Assembly (NCBI RefSeq): GCF_008807375.1
Contig: NZ_CP043311.1
Location: 3,328,001-3,392,000 of the forward strand
Reading direction: 5' to 3'
DNA length: 64,000 nucleotides
Source: Pseudomonas lalkuanensis
GTDB lineage: Bacteria; Pseudomonadota; Gammaproteobacteria; Pseudomonadales; Pseudomonadaceae
Every line of letters starts with the position of its first letter. Positions within the stretch are counted from its first letter, which is position 1. This document shows, one piece after another, positions 1 to 10,221 of this stretch. Both the position numbers and the translations under genes were made by a program. The notes below the pieces were generated by a model. That model was given only the letters and a program-made list of their open reading frames with translations, was not told where the DNA came from and did no database searches.

Positions 1-474
1 CGCGCCAGGGTGCGGAGCAAGTACAAGGTCACCAAGACGCGCCGATCGACACGAGAAGTTCGTCTGCTGGCCCCTGCGCTCCGGGCGCTTCAAGCCCAGG
101 AGAAACTGACAGGTAACCTGAAACCGGTAGAGATTGAGGTGACGGAGCGGGACAACCGGACAATCCGGCGACAGAAGGTGCGGTTTGTCTTCCACAACGG
201 CGGTACCGGCCAGCCCTACTCGACTTCGGACAACCTGCGTAATGGCTGGTGGAAGATTCACCTGAAGAAGGCCGGCGTGCGCTACCGCGGGCCGAACCAG
301 TGCCGGCACACCTTCGCCAGCCAGATCCTCAGCAGCAGTGTGGCCTCACCCGAGTGGATCGCCGACCAGCTGGGGCACAGCTCCACGGCCATGGTCTTCA
401 AGCACTACGCCAAATTCATCAGCAAGGACGGCCCCGACATCGTGGGCATGCTGAACCGCGCGCTGGACCTCTGA
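1..474 (+). CDS. Site-specific tyrosine recombinase (integrase), C-terminal part only
   Basis: The reading frame is open to the left edge of the window, so this is the last 157 or so residues of a longer gene. It is the catalytic domain of a phage or island integrase, which joins element and chromosome att sites through a covalent DNA-tyrosine intermediate. Visible motifs are NQCRHTFASQ (box II Arg), the LGH box II His, and the tyrosine in KHYAKF. The usual HxxR histidine is replaced by Asn, as in some prophage integrases. The gene points at the 3' end of a tRNA-Ser gene 120 bp away, the normal arrangement for an int gene next to its attachment site. The rest of the element must lie to the left. 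Activity cannot be judged without the N-terminal half. Confidence 0.88.
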   Translation, partial: RARVRSKYKVTKTRRSTREVRLLAPALRALQAQEKLTGNLKPVEIEVTERDNRTIRRQKVRFVFHNGGTGQPYSTSDNLRNGWWKIHLKKAGVRYRGPNQCRHTFASQILSSSVASPEWIADQLGHSSTAMVFKHYAKFISKDGPDIVGMLNRALDL

Positions 475-480
475 AACGAC

Positions 481-513
481 ACTGGGGGCCTCTCTGTCGA
501 GAAGGCCCCCAGT
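481..513 (+). terminator. Hairpin downstream of the integrase
   Basis: Perfect 10-bp inverted repeat: ACTGGGGGCC at 481-490 and its complement at 504-513, with a 13-nt loop. It lies 7 bp after the integrase stop. There is no long T tract, so it is a plausible rather than a classical intrinsic terminator. Confidence 0.5.
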
Positions 514-520
514 GGTCTAT

Positions 521-541
521 TGTTCCCAAAGTGTTCCCAAA
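521..541 (+). repeat. Tandem 10-bp direct repeat between int and tRNA-Ser
   Basis: TGTTCCCAAA occurs at 521-530 and again at 532-541, an 11-bp period. The position between an integrase gene and its likely tRNA target suggests integrase arm-type or accessory-factor sites, but this is inference from position only. Confidence 0.4.
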
Positions 542-596
542 ACGCTCCCATTTGGCGTTTTCAGGAATATTTTTCCTTTGAAATCAATGAGTTAGA

Positions 597-686
597 TGGC
601 GGAGGCGGTGAGATTCGAACTCACGGAAGAGTCTCCCCTTCGGCGGTTTTCAAGACCGCTGCCTTAAACCACTCGGCCACACCTCC
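597..686 (-). tRNA. tRNA-Ser (anticodon UGA)
   Basis: Read on the minus strand, the gene starts GGAGGTGTGGCC at 686 and ends with an encoded CCA at 597-599. The acceptor arm pairs GGAGGTG with CGCCTCC (one G-U). The anticodon loop CTTGAAA gives anticodon TGA. A long variable arm (about GCCGAAGGGGAGACTCTTCC) and the GTTCGAATC T-loop are typical of a class II tRNA-Ser. Its 3' end faces the integrase fragment, so it is the probable integration site of the element to the left. Confidence 0.95.
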
Positions 687-813
687 GCTTGCGCGGGGCG
701 CCATACTACCGGAACGCAACACGCTGTCAAACTCTTGCAATTGGCGGCTTCAGAGCCTCTGTTAATATCCAGAACTGACCAAGGTCACGGAAACCATTTT
801 CGGGAGTGTCGCG

Positions 814-1482
814 ATGAACGAACAGAACTATGCCCTCAACCCTGCGCAGGCGGAGCAGCTGGAAGTCAGCCGCGTCCTTCGCAATACCTACGGGCTCCTG
901 GCCCTGACGCTGGCGTTCAGCGGCCTGGTCGCCTACGTCGCACAGCAGATGCGCGTGCCCTACCCCAGCATCTTCGTCGTACTGATCGGTTTCTACGGAC
1001 TGTTCTTCCTGACCGTGAAGCTGCGCGATTCTGCCTGGGGCCTGGTATCCACCTTCGCCCTGACGGGCTTCATGGGCTACACCCTGGGCCCGATCCTCAA
1101 CATGTACCTCGGCATGCCCAACGGCGGCGAGGTGGTGAGCTCGGCCTTCGCCATGACCGCCCTGGTATTCTTCGGTCTGTCCGCTTACGTGCTGACCACC
1201 CGCAAGGACATGAGCTTCCTTGGCGGCTTCATCACCGCGGGCTTCTTCGTGCTGATCGGCGCCATGCTGGTCAGCCTCTTCTTCAACATCAGCGGTCTGC
1301 AGTTGGCGATCAGCGCCGGCTTCGTGGTGTTCTCGTCGGTCTGCATCCTCTTCCAGACTAGCGCCATCATCCATGGCGGCGAGCGCAACTACATCATGGC
1401 CACCATCAGCCTGTACGTATCCATCTACAACCTGTTCATCAGCCTGCTGCAACTGGTTGGCGTATTCAGCAGCGACGATTGA
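814..1482 (+). CDS. yccA: Bax inhibitor-1 family inner-membrane protein YccA
   Basis: 222-residue protein with a short hydrophilic N-terminus followed by about seven hydrophobic segments from residue 25 to the end, the BI-1/YccA/UPF0005 layout. In E. coli, YccA is a substrate and modulator of the FtsH protease and protects jammed SecY from degradation; the same role is inferred here. The start is well supported: GGGAG at 802-806 sits 7 nt before ATG 814. It is monocistronic, with tRNA-Ser upstream on the other strand and a strong terminator right after the gene. The conserved acidic C-terminal end (FSSDD) is present. Confidence 0.9.
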   Translation: MNEQNYALNPAQAEQLEVSRVLRNTYGLLALTLAFSGLVAYVAQQMRVPYPSIFVVLIGFYGLFFLTVKLRDSAWGLVSTFALTGFMGYTLGPILNMYLGMPNGGEVVSSAFAMTALVFFGLSAYVLTTRKDMSFLGGFITAGFFVLIGAMLVSLFFNISGLQLAISAGFVVFSSVCILFQTSAIIHGGERNYIMATISLYVSIYNLFISLLQLVGVFSSDD

Positions 1483-1503
1483 TCGCCAACCGCTCCTCGG
1501 ACT

Positions 1504-1527
1504 AGCCCGCTTCGGCGGGCTTTTTTC
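1504..1527 (+). terminator. Intrinsic terminator of yccA
   Basis: GCCCGC TTCG GCGGGC at 1505-1520 followed by six T residues: a stable tetraloop hairpin with U tract, 22 bp after the yccA stop. Confidence 0.9.
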
Positions 1528-1595
1528 TGTCCGGACGGGCAAAAGAATGCGTCTGGCCGTATCATTCCAGCAGTTTTCCATTCGCCCGAGCGACC

Positions 1596-1988
1596 ATGAA
1601 ATTCGCCATTGCCCTGTTCGCCCCACCCCACGCGCCTTCCTCCCGTCGCGCCCTGCGCTTTGCGGAAGCGTGCCTGGCCGGCGGCCATGAAATTGTCCGC
1701 CTGTTCTTCTATCAGGACGGCGTACACAGCGCCTCCGTCAATGTCGTCGCCCCTCAGGACGAGCCGAACCTCTCCGCGGAATGGAGTGATTTCGTGCACA
1801 AGCACAAGCTGGACGGCGTCGTCTGCATCGCCGCGGCGTTGCGCCGCGGCGTGTTGAATCAGGAAGAGGCACGACGCTACGAGCGCCCGGCCGCCAACCT
1901 GGCCGAGGGCTGGGAGCTTTCCGGTCTGGGCCAGTTGCACGAAGCGGCGCAGATGGCCGATCGACTGGTCAGCTTTGGAGGCAATTGA
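1596..1988 (+). CDS. tusD: Sulfurtransferase subunit TusD
   Basis: 130-residue DsrE/TusD-family protein. In the TusBCD heterohexamer it takes the persulfide from TusA and passes it to TusE for 2-thiolation of U34 in tRNAs for Lys, Glu and Gln. The acceptor cysteine is visible as Cys77 in DGVVCIAAALRRG. First of five tightly packed genes tusD-tusC-tusB-tusE-ybiB. The tusC start is 1 nt beyond this stop codon. The ATG at 1596 has only a weak ribosome-binding site, but it begins the family-typical MKFAIALFAPP. Confidence 0.93.
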   Translation: MKFAIALFAPPHAPSSRRALRFAEACLAGGHEIVRLFFYQDGVHSASVNVVAPQDEPNLSAEWSDFVHKHKLDGVVCIAAALRRGVLNQEEARRYERPAANLAEGWELSGLGQLHEAAQMADRLVSFGGN

Positions 1989-1989
1989 G

Positions 1990-2346
1990 ATGAAGTCCAT
2001 GCTGATCATCAGCCGCCAGGGTCCGTGGAGCGGTCCGGGCGCCCGCGAGGCCCTGGATATTGCCCTCGCCGGCGGCGCCTTCGATCTACCCCTTGGCTTG
2101 CTGTTCCTGGATGACGGCGTGTTCCAGCTCGTCGCCAACCAGCACCCAACTTCGCTTGAGCAAAAGGACCTGACCGCCAACCTCCAGGCCCTGCCGCTGT
2201 TTGGCGTGGAGTCGCTCTACGCCTCTGCACGCAGCCTGCAGGAGCGTGGACTGGAAGGCGCTACCCTGAAACTCGCGGTGGAAGTTCTCGACGACAGCGC
2301 CCTGACTGCCCTTATCGACCGCTACGACCAGGTGCTCACTCTCTGA
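1990..2346 (+). CDS. tusC: Sulfurtransferase subunit TusC
   Basis: 118-residue DsrF/TusC-family protein, a structural subunit of the TusBCD sulfur-relay complex. The start is ATG 1990, because GGAGG at 1977-1981 lies 8 nt upstream; an in-frame TTG at 1975 would put the Shine-Dalgarno inside the gene. It begins MKSMLIISRQGPWSG and ends RYDQVLTL. Its stop overlaps the tusB start by 1 nt, so translation is probably coupled. Confidence 0.9.
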   Translation: MKSMLIISRQGPWSGPGAREALDIALAGGAFDLPLGLLFLDDGVFQLVANQHPTSLEQKDLTANLQALPLFGVESLYASARSLQERGLEGATLKLAVEVLDDSALTALIDRYDQVLTL

Positions 2347-2648
2347 TGGCCACGCTGCATATCCTTTCCCACTCCCCGTTCACCGACAGCCGCCTCGGTA
2401 GCTGCCTTCGACTGCTGGGACCCGATGATGGCCTGCTGCTCAGCGGCGAAGCGGTCTACGCCCTGCAGCCAGGCAGCGTGGCCCGTCAGGCCCTGGAACT
2501 GATGCCCGAATCGATTGCCTTGCACGCGCTTGCCGAAGACCTCGAGGCCCGTGCACTGACTGACCTGCCCTCGCGCCTGAGCGCAGTGGACTACCCGGCG
2601 TTCGTCGAGCTGTGCTGCCGCTACGACAAGGTGAACAGCTGGATATGA
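2346..2648 (+). CDS. tusB: Sulfurtransferase subunit TusB
   Basis: 100-residue DsrH/TusB-family protein, third subunit of TusBCD. It starts MATLHILSHSPF, the usual family opening, and ends with the common C-terminal pattern RYDKVNSWI. It overlaps tusC by 1 nt and tusE by 4 nt (ATGA). It is cysteine-containing (LCCRYD), but the relay cysteine of this complex is known to be in TusD. Confidence 0.9.
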   Translation: MATLHILSHSPFTDSRLGSCLRLLGPDDGLLLSGEAVYALQPGSVARQALELMPESIALHALAEDLEARALTDLPSRLSAVDYPAFVELCCRYDKVNSWI

Positions 2649-2980
2649 GCGAACTTCTGATCGACGGCCGCAGCATCCCGCTGGACAAGGATGGCTACCT
2701 CCAGGAACTGGCCGACTGGAGCCCGGCGGTCGCCACCGCGCTGGCGGTGCGCGAAGAGCTGGAGTTGCAGCCTGAACACTGGGAAATCCTTGAGCTGCTT
2801 CGCGGCTTCTATGCCGAATTCCAGCTCTCCCCGGCCAACCGCCCGCTGGTCAAATACGTGGCGCAGAAGCTCGGCCCTGACAAGGGTAACAGCCTGCACC
2901 TGAACCGCCTGTTCAAGGGCGCACCGGCCAAGCTTGCTGCCAAGCTCGCCGGACTGCCGAAGCCGACCAATTGCCTATGA
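2645..2980 (+). CDS. tusE: Sulfur-relay protein TusE (DsrC/TusE family)
   Basis: 111-residue TusE. The penultimate residue is the conserved C-terminal cysteine (PTNCL, Cys110), which accepts sulfur from TusD and delivers it to MnmA on tRNA. The family core AEFQLSPANRPLVKYV is present. The start is taken as ATG 2645, in ATGA overlap with tusB; a longer frame from 2612 lies inside tusB and is not family-like. It overlaps ybiB by 4 nt. mnmA, its partner, lies 20 kb away in this window. Confidence 0.93.
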   Translation: MSELLIDGRSIPLDKDGYLQELADWSPAVATALAVREELELQPEHWEILELLRGFYAEFQLSPANRPLVKYVAQKLGPDKGNSLHLNRLFKGAPAKLAAKLAGLPKPTNCL

Positions 2981-3960
2981 ATCTCGTCACACCACCTGAA
3001 CATCCCTTCGCCCAGTTCGTACGGATACTCGGTAAAGGCAAGCGCGGCGCCCGCAATATGACCCGCGAGGAAGCGCGCGAAGCCATGGGCATGCTTCTGG
3101 ACGGCGAAGTGGAGGACACCCAGCTTGGTGCCTTCCTCATGTTGCTGCGCCACAAGGAAGAGAACGCCGAGGAACTGGCCGGTTTCACCGAAGCGTTCCG
3201 GCAGCGCAACCAGGCGCCGGCCATCGCCGTCGACCTGGACTGGCCAAGCTACGCCGGCAAGAAGCGCCACCTGCCCTGGTACCTGCTGGCCGCGAAGGCC
3301 CTGGCCGACAGCGGCATACGCATCCTGCTGCACGGCGGCGGCGCCCATACCGCCGGGCGGCTCTACAGCGAGCAACTGCTGGAGCTGCTGGATATTCCCC
3401 TGTGCCAGAACTGGGAACAGGTCGCCACTGCTCTCGACGAGCGCCAACTGGCCTTCATTCCCCTGGGAGCCTGGGCGCCGCAACTGCAGCGAATGATCGA
3501 CCTGCGCAACACCCTAGGCCTGCGCTCTCCCATCCACTCCCTGGCACGCATCCTCAATCCGCTCAGCGCCCGCTGTGGCCTGCAGAGCATCTTCCATCCC
3601 GGCTACCAGGCGGAACACCGCGAGGCCAGCAGGCTCCTGGGTGACCACGCTATCGTCATCAAGGGCGAAGGCGGCGAGATCGAAGCCAACCCTGACGCCG
3701 CCTGCCATCTCTATGGCACGACCGACGGTGAAGCGTGGGATGAAGAATGGCCCGCACTTTCCCCCTTGCGTCATGTGAAGCCGGAAAGCCTCGATGCCAC
3801 CCAACTCGTCCGCGTCTGGCGCGGTGAATGCGAGGATGAATACGGCCGACTGGCGATTCGAACCACTCTCGCCCTGGCCTTGCGCGGACTCGGCACGGAG
3901 CGCGAGCAGGCCTTTGCAGAAGCAGAGCGCATCTGGGAAGCACGCAACTCATCGAACTGA
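2977..3960 (+). CDS. ybiB: TrpD2-family nucleic-acid-binding protein YbiB
   Basis: 327-residue protein with the anthranilate phosphoribosyltransferase fold: an N-terminal helical domain (KGKRGARNMTREEAREAM), then the glycosyltransferase family 3 domain with a modified glycine-rich loop ILLHGGGAHTAGR. In E. coli, YbiB belongs to the TrpD2 group, lacks TrpD activity and binds DNA. The role here is inferred from that. It starts at ATG 2977 in ATGA overlap with tusE, so it is the last gene of the tus operon. Why a DNA-binding TrpD2 protein is coupled to the sulfur relay is not clear. Confidence 0.82.
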   Translation: MNLVTPPEHPFAQFVRILGKGKRGARNMTREEAREAMGMLLDGEVEDTQLGAFLMLLRHKEENAEELAGFTEAFRQRNQAPAIAVDLDWPSYAGKKRHLPWYLLAAKALADSGIRILLHGGGAHTAGRLYSEQLLELLDIPLCQNWEQVATALDERQLAFIPLGAWAPQLQRMIDLRNTLGLRSPIHSLARILNPLSARCGLQSIFHPGYQAEHREASRLLGDHAIVIKGEGGEIEANPDAACHLYGTTDGEAWDEEWPALSPLRHVKPESLDATQLVRVWRGECEDEYGRLAIRTTLALALRGLGTEREQAFAEAERIWEARNSSN

Positions 3961-4045
3961 TCGATAATCAGAACCACCAAATTACGCTTTTCCATCGAAC
4001 GGCTATCGATAGACTCTAATCCGAACTCAATTTCGGAGACCGACC

Positions 4046-5059
4046 ATGGGCCTGTTGATCGATGGGAAATGGCAAGACAAGTGGTACGACACCGCCAAGG
4101 ATGGCCGCTTCCAGCGTGAAAGCGCGCGACGACGCAACTGGATCACCACCGATGGTTCACCGGGCCCTTCGGGCATAGGCAGCTTCCCCGCTGAAGCCGG
4201 CCGCTATCACCTCTATGTATCCCTGGCGTGCCCCTGGGCACACCGCACCCTGATCTTCCGCAAGCTGAAAGGCCTGGAATCGCTAATCGACGTATCGGTA
4301 GTGAGCTGGCTGATGCGAGAACAGGGCTGGACTTTCGACCCGCAGTTCGGCTCCACCGGCGACAAGCTGGATGGACTGGCCTACCTGCACCAGCGCTATA
4401 CGCAGGACACCGCCGACTACAGCGGCCGGGTTACCGTGCCCTTACTCTGGGACAAGCAAAACGGACGCATCGTCAGCAACGAGTCGTCCGAGATCATCCG
4501 GATGTTCAACAGCGCCTTCGATCACCTCACCGGCAACCGTCTCGATTTCTACCCGGACTCGCTGCGAGCGGGGATAGATGAACTCAACGAGCGCATCTAT
4601 CCGGCGATCAACAATGGCGTGTATCGCGCCGGCTTCGCCACCTCCCAGGAAGCCTATGAGGAAGCCTTCCACACCCTCTTCGACGAACTGGATCAGTTGG
4701 ATGCACTGCTGGAAACACGTCGCTACCTGACAGGCGAACGGATCACCGAAGCGGACTGGCGCCTCTTCACCACCCTGATCCGCTTCGATGCGGTGTACCA
4801 CGGACACTTCAAGTGCAACCTACGGCGCCTGGAGGACTACCCCAATCTTTCAGGCTGGCTGCGAGAGCTGTACCAATGGCCAGGTGTGGCGGAGACGGTG
4901 AACTTCACCCATATCAAGCACCACTATTACGCCAGCCATCGCACCATCAATCCCACGGGCGTGGTGCCGCTAGGGCCAGTGCAGGACTTCAATCGACCCC
5001 ATGGCCGCGAGCACCTGAAGGCCCTGTCGGTCGCGGAGAAGGATCAGGCTCCGGCCTGA
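4046..5059 (+). CDS. yqjG: Glutathionyl-hydroquinone reductase (YqjG/EcfG-like GST)
   Basis: 337-residue xi-class glutathione transferase. It reduces glutathionyl-(hydro)quinones through a cysteine mechanism. The catalytic motif SLACPWAHR places Cys62 at the usual position near residue 60. The C-terminal all-helical GST domain follows, with the family-typical HFKCNLRRL near residue 255 and [12 protein letters not shown] near residue 290. GGAG at 4035-4038 precedes ATG 4046. The gene is convergent with cysG and the two coding regions overlap by 16 bp (5044-5059), so there is no room for a terminator between them. Confidence 0.9.
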   Translation: MGLLIDGKWQDKWYDTAKDGRFQRESARRRNWITTDGSPGPSGIGSFPAEAGRYHLYVSLACPWAHRTLIFRKLKGLESLIDVSVVSWLMREQGWTFDPQFGSTGDKLDGLAYLHQRYTQDTADYSGRVTVPLLWDKQNGRIVSNESSEIIRMFNSAFDHLTGNRLDFYPDSLRAGIDELNERIYPAINNGVYRAGFATSQEAYEEAFHTLFDELDQLDALLETRRYLTGERITEADWRLFTTLIRFDAVYHGHFKCNLRRLEDYPNLSGWLRELYQWPGVAETVNFTHIKHHYYASHRTINPTGVVPLGPVQDFNRPHGREHLKALSVAEKDQAPA

Positions 5060-6438
5060 TCACCTTCGAACCAGGCCAGCTTGTCGCGCAGGGTCACGAC
5101 CTCACCCACGATCACCAGGGTGGGCGCGTGGACTTCGTGCTCCGCCACCAGTTGTGGCAAGTTGGCCAGGGTGCCGGTGAACACCCGCTGGCGACTGGTG
5201 GTGCCTTGCTGTATCAGCGCCGCCGGCGTTTCAGCAGCGCGACCGTGCTTGATCAGCTGCTCGCAGATTACCGGCAGACCGACCAGCCCCATGTAGAACA
5301 CCAGGGTCTGTCCCGGCGCAACAAGATCACTCCAAGGCAGATCACAGCTTCCATCCTTCAGGTGGCCAGTGACGAAGCGCACCGACTGCGCATAGTCGCG
5401 ATGGGTCAGCGGAATACCGGCATAGGTAGAGCAGCCCGAAGCGGCAGTGATACCGGGCACGACCTGGAAGGGAATTCCATTGGCCGCCAACTCTTCGATT
5501 TCCTCGCCGCCACGGCCGAAGATAAACGGGTCCCCGCCCTTCAGGCGCAACACCCGCTTGCCCAGCTTGGCCTGCTCGATCAGCAGACGGTTGATCTCAT
5601 CCTGCGGCACGGCATGATCGGCCCGGCGCTTGCCTACGTAAATGCGCTCGGCGTCACGACGGCAAAGTTCGATGATTGGCGCTGCCACCAACCGGTCGTA
5701 AAGCACCACATCCGCCTGTTGCATCAGGCGCAGGGCACGGAAAGTCAGCAGGTCAGGATCACCCGGCCCGGCACCCACCAGATAGACCTCACCCAAAACC
5801 CTGGGGACGCCGCCGGCGACCCGTTCGGCCAGGAGGCGCTCGGCCTCGGCACCTTGTCCAGCCAACATGCGCTCGGCCACCGGACCCTGGAACACCTCCT
5901 CCCAGAACACCCGGCGCTGCTGCACATCCGGGAACAGGGTCTTTACCTGGTCACGGAATTTCTTCGCCAGGCCAGCCAACTGGCCATAGGCAGCGGGAAT
6001 CCAGGTTTCGATCTTGGCGCGAATCAACCGAGCCAGCACCGGAGCATCGCCGGCACTGGAAACGGCGACGATCAAGGGCGAACGATCAACGATGGCCGGG
6101 AAGATCACGCTGCACAGCTTCGGCGCGTCCACGACATTGACCGGAATGCCACGCGCCTGGGACTGAGCCGAAATCTCGGCGTTCAGCTGCTGATCGTCAC
6201 TGGCAGCAATGACCAGCACGCAGGCATCCAGATCCGCCTCCCGGTAACCCCGCAAAAGGGACTCGCCACCTCCCTGCTCCACCATTTCCTGCAGCTGTGC
6301 GTCGATCTGTGGCGCAACCACTCGCAGCCGCGCACCGGCATCCGCCAGCAAGCGTGCCTTGCGCAGGGCCACTTCGCCCCCACCTACAACGAGCACCTGG
6401 CGCCCTTGAAGATTGTGGAACAGTGGGAGGAAATCCAT
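5044..6438 (-). CDS. cysG: Siroheme synthase CysG (trifunctional)
   Basis: 464-residue fusion that converts uroporphyrinogen III to siroheme, the cofactor of sulfite and nitrite reductases. The N-terminal precorrin-2 dehydrogenase/ferrochelatase part (about residues 1-205) has the NAD-binding [13 protein letters not shown]. The C-terminal SUMT methyltransferase (about 210-464) has [17 protein letters not shown] and [17 protein letters not shown]. The start is ATG 6438 ([10 protein letters not shown]); the reading frame extends six codons further but without an ATG. Last gene of the minus-strand ftsK-to-cysG run, separated from serS by 121 bp that include a strong hairpin, so it may have its own promoter. 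Confidence 0.95.
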   Translation of the reverse strand: MDFLPLFHNLQGRQVLVVGGGEVALRKARLLADAGARLRVVAPQIDAQLQEMVEQGGGESLLRGYREADLDACVLVIAASDDQQLNAEISAQSQARGIPVNVVDAPKLCSVIFPAIVDRSPLIVAVSSAGDAPVLARLIRAKIETWIPAAYGQLAGLAKKFRDQVKTLFPDVQQRRVFWEEVFQGPVAERMLAGQGAEAERLLAERVAGGVPRVLGEVYLVGAGPGDPDLLTFRALRLMQQADVVLYDRLVAAPIIELCRRDAERIYVGKRRADHAVPQDEINRLLIEQAKLGKRVLRLKGGDPFIFGRGGEEIEELAANGIPFQVVPGITAASGCSTYAGIPLTHRDYAQSVRFVTGHLKDGSCDLPWSDLVAPGQTLVFYMGLVGLPVICEQLIKHGRAAETPAALIQQGTTSRQRVFTGTLANLPQLVAEHEVHAPTLVIVGEVVTLRDKLAWFEGDQAGA

Positions 6439-6482
6439 AGAAGCGCCTTCTAGCAATAACGGGTGGTGGAGCTCGAAAGGTC

Positions 6483-6518
6483 ACCGCCCGCGTGCAGCCT
6501 GGCTACGACGCGGGCGGT
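6483..6518 (-). terminator. GC-rich hairpin between serS and cysG
   Basis: Perfect 11-bp inverted repeat ACCGCCCGCGT (6483-6493) with its complement at 6508-6518, 14-nt loop. It sits 42 bp downstream of the serS stop and upstream of cysG. It lacks a clear T run, so it may act as an attenuating or stabilising hairpin rather than a full terminator. Confidence 0.5.
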
Positions 6519-6559
6519 AGGACGTTGCACAACCCCCGCACGGGCAGGGGAAACGTCAA

Positions 6560-8227
<1,668 letters not shown>

Positions 8228-8231
<4 letters not shown>

Positions 8232-9553
8232 GACTTTCTCCGTTGCCAGGGACTGCTACGGTCCAGGCCCTTCAGGTGCTGCAGCTTGTCGCGAATCTTC
8301 AATTCCAGGCCGCGTGGTACCGGCTGGTAGTACTGCCGCGGCTCGAGCTGGTCGGGGAAGTAGTCTTCCCCCGCCGCATAGGCATCCGGCTCGTCATGGG
8401 CGTAACGATACTCCTCGCCATAGCCCAGCTGCTTCATCAGCTTGGTCGGGGCGTTGCGCAAGTGCAGCGGCACTTCCAGCGAACCGTTCTCGGCGGCGTC
8501 GCGCATGGCAGCCTTGAAGGCCATGTAGACGGCATTGCTCTTCGGCGCACAGGCCAGATAGGTGATGGCCTGGGCGACGGCCAGTTCACCTTCGGGGCTG
8601 CCGAGGCGCTCCTGGACGTCCCAGGCGGACAGGCAAAGGCTCAGGGCGCGCGGGTCGGCATTGCCGATGTCTTCGCTGGCCATACGCACGACACGGCGCG
8701 CGATGTACAGCGGATCGCAACCGCCGTCGAGCATACGCGCGTACCAGTAGAGCGCGGCATCCGGGTCGGAGCCACGCACCGACTTGTGCAGGGCGGAAAT
8801 CTGGTCGTAGAACGCTTCGCCGCCCTTGTCAAAGCGGCGACGACTATCTCCCAGCAGGTTCTGCAGCAGCTCGGCACCGATCTCACCGCCGTCTTCGGCG
8901 AGGTCCGCCGCGTTTTCCAGCAGGTTGAGCAGACGCCTGCCATCGCCATCAGCAGCCGCCATGAGGATGGAGAAGCTTTCGTCCGGCAGGCTCAGCTGGC
9001 GCTTGCCCAGCCCCCTGTCCTCGTTCAGGGCGCGAGCCACCAGCTTGCGCAGGGCGGCCTCGTCCAGGCTCTTCAGCACATAGACGCGAGCACGGGACAG
9101 CAGCGCGTTGTTGAGCTCGAAGGAAGGGTTCTCGGTGGTGGCACCGATAAAGATCAGGGTGCCGTCTTCCACGTAGGGCAGGAAGGCGTCCTGCTGGGAC
9201 TTGTTGAAACGGTGCACCTCGTCCACGAACAGGATGGTACGGCGACCGTACTGCGCGGCCTGCTGCTTGGCCATTTCCACCGACTGGCGAATCTCTTTCA
9301 CGCCCGAAAGGACCGCAGAGATAGTCTCGAAATGAGCATCGGTGACCTGTGCCAGCAACTTGGCCAGGGTGGTCTTGCCCACGCCTGGCGGCCCCCAGAA
9401 GATCATCGAGTGCAGCGCGCCCTGCTCCAGGGCCTCACGCAGTGGCTTGCCCGGCGCCAGCAGGTGCTCCTGGCCGACATACTCGTCCAGGCTGGCGGCA
9501 CGCAAGCGCGCCGCCAGCGGCTGGGCGATGGGTGCGGAGCGGAAAAGGTCCAT
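8228..9553 (-). CDS. rarA: Replication-associated recombination protein A (RarA/MgsA)
   Basis: 441-residue AAA+ ATPase related to clamp-loader and RuvB proteins, acting at stalled forks with RecA, SSB and the clamp. Walker A is [14 protein letters not shown] (about residues 52-65) and Walker B is [16 protein letters not shown]; the arginine-finger region [12 protein letters not shown] follows. The C-terminal MgsA-type oligomerisation domain has [16 protein letters not shown] and [11 protein letters not shown]. It starts 12 bp after lolA, and its stop overlaps the crcB start. Confidence 0.95.
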
Positions 9554-9565
9554 GGGCGTTACAGC

Positions 9566-10192
9566 TTATTCCTGGATGACGTCGGCGCCTTCCGGAATCT
9601 GGAAGTTGAACTGCGCGGCGTCGATCGCCTGGTTCATCTTGATCCCGAGGAAGAGGATGTTGGTGCGCTGTCCGACGCTGTCGATCAGCTGCATGTCGTT
9701 GATCACGCCATTGCGGAACGACAGTCGCAAGGTGTCAAACAGGGTGTCCTTGGCCTTGGGCTTGAGAATGAAGTCCACCACATCGCCGCCCTCCTTGTGA
9801 GTGATCTCGAAATTCTCGCTGATCTTCGAGACGTCACCGGACAGCAACAGCGCCGGGGTGTGGGTCAGACGCTGGTCCAGGGTCTGGATGGTCACCTGCT
9901 GCAGGTCCGGGTCGTACAGCCAGACCTTTTCGCCATTGGACACCAGCAGTTGCTCCATCGGCGCATCGGTATGCCAGCGGAACAGCCCCGGACGCTTGAG
10001 CGACAACTCGCCGGAAGTTTCCTGCAGTTGAGTACCGGAGCCGTCCAGCGTCAACTGGGAAAAGCGACCCGTGATGGTCTGGGCCTTGTTCAGCATTTCA
10101 GTCAGGCGGTTGATGGCCACATTGTCATCAGCCTGGGCGTTCAGGGCAGCCAGACCAAGTGCGGCCACCATGAGCATGCGGATCAGTCGCAT
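9566..10192 (-). CDS. lolA: Outer-membrane lipoprotein carrier LolA
   Basis: 208-residue periplasmic chaperone that takes lipoproteins from LolCDE to LolB. The start is ATG 10192; the five extra codons upstream have no ATG. The Sec signal peptide [21 protein letters not shown] is cleaved before DDNVAINRL. The mature part has the LolA features [10 protein letters not shown] and [20 protein letters not shown]. It lies 29 bp after ftsK and 12 bp before rarA, so it is probably in one transcript with both. Confidence 0.95.
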   Translation of the reverse strand: MRLIRMLMVAALGLAALNAQADDNVAINRLTEMLNKAQTITGRFSQLTLDGSGTQLQETSGELSLKRPGLFRWHTDAPMEQLLVSNGEKVWLYDPDLQQVTIQTLDQRLTHTPALLLSGDVSKISENFEITHKEGGDVVDFILKPKAKDTLFDTLRLSFRNGVINDMQLIDSVGQRTNILFLGIKMNQAIDAAQFNFQIPEGADVIQE

Positions 10193-10221
10193 GGAAATCC
10201 TCGTCAAAAATCCGTTTCGGA

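Noticed and set aside
4813..6453. 546-codon frame on the plus strand opposite cysG
   Set aside because: It is the antisense shadow of cysG in GC-rich DNA; its composition is His/Gln/Arg-rich with no family feature, while the minus strand encodes a complete CysG.
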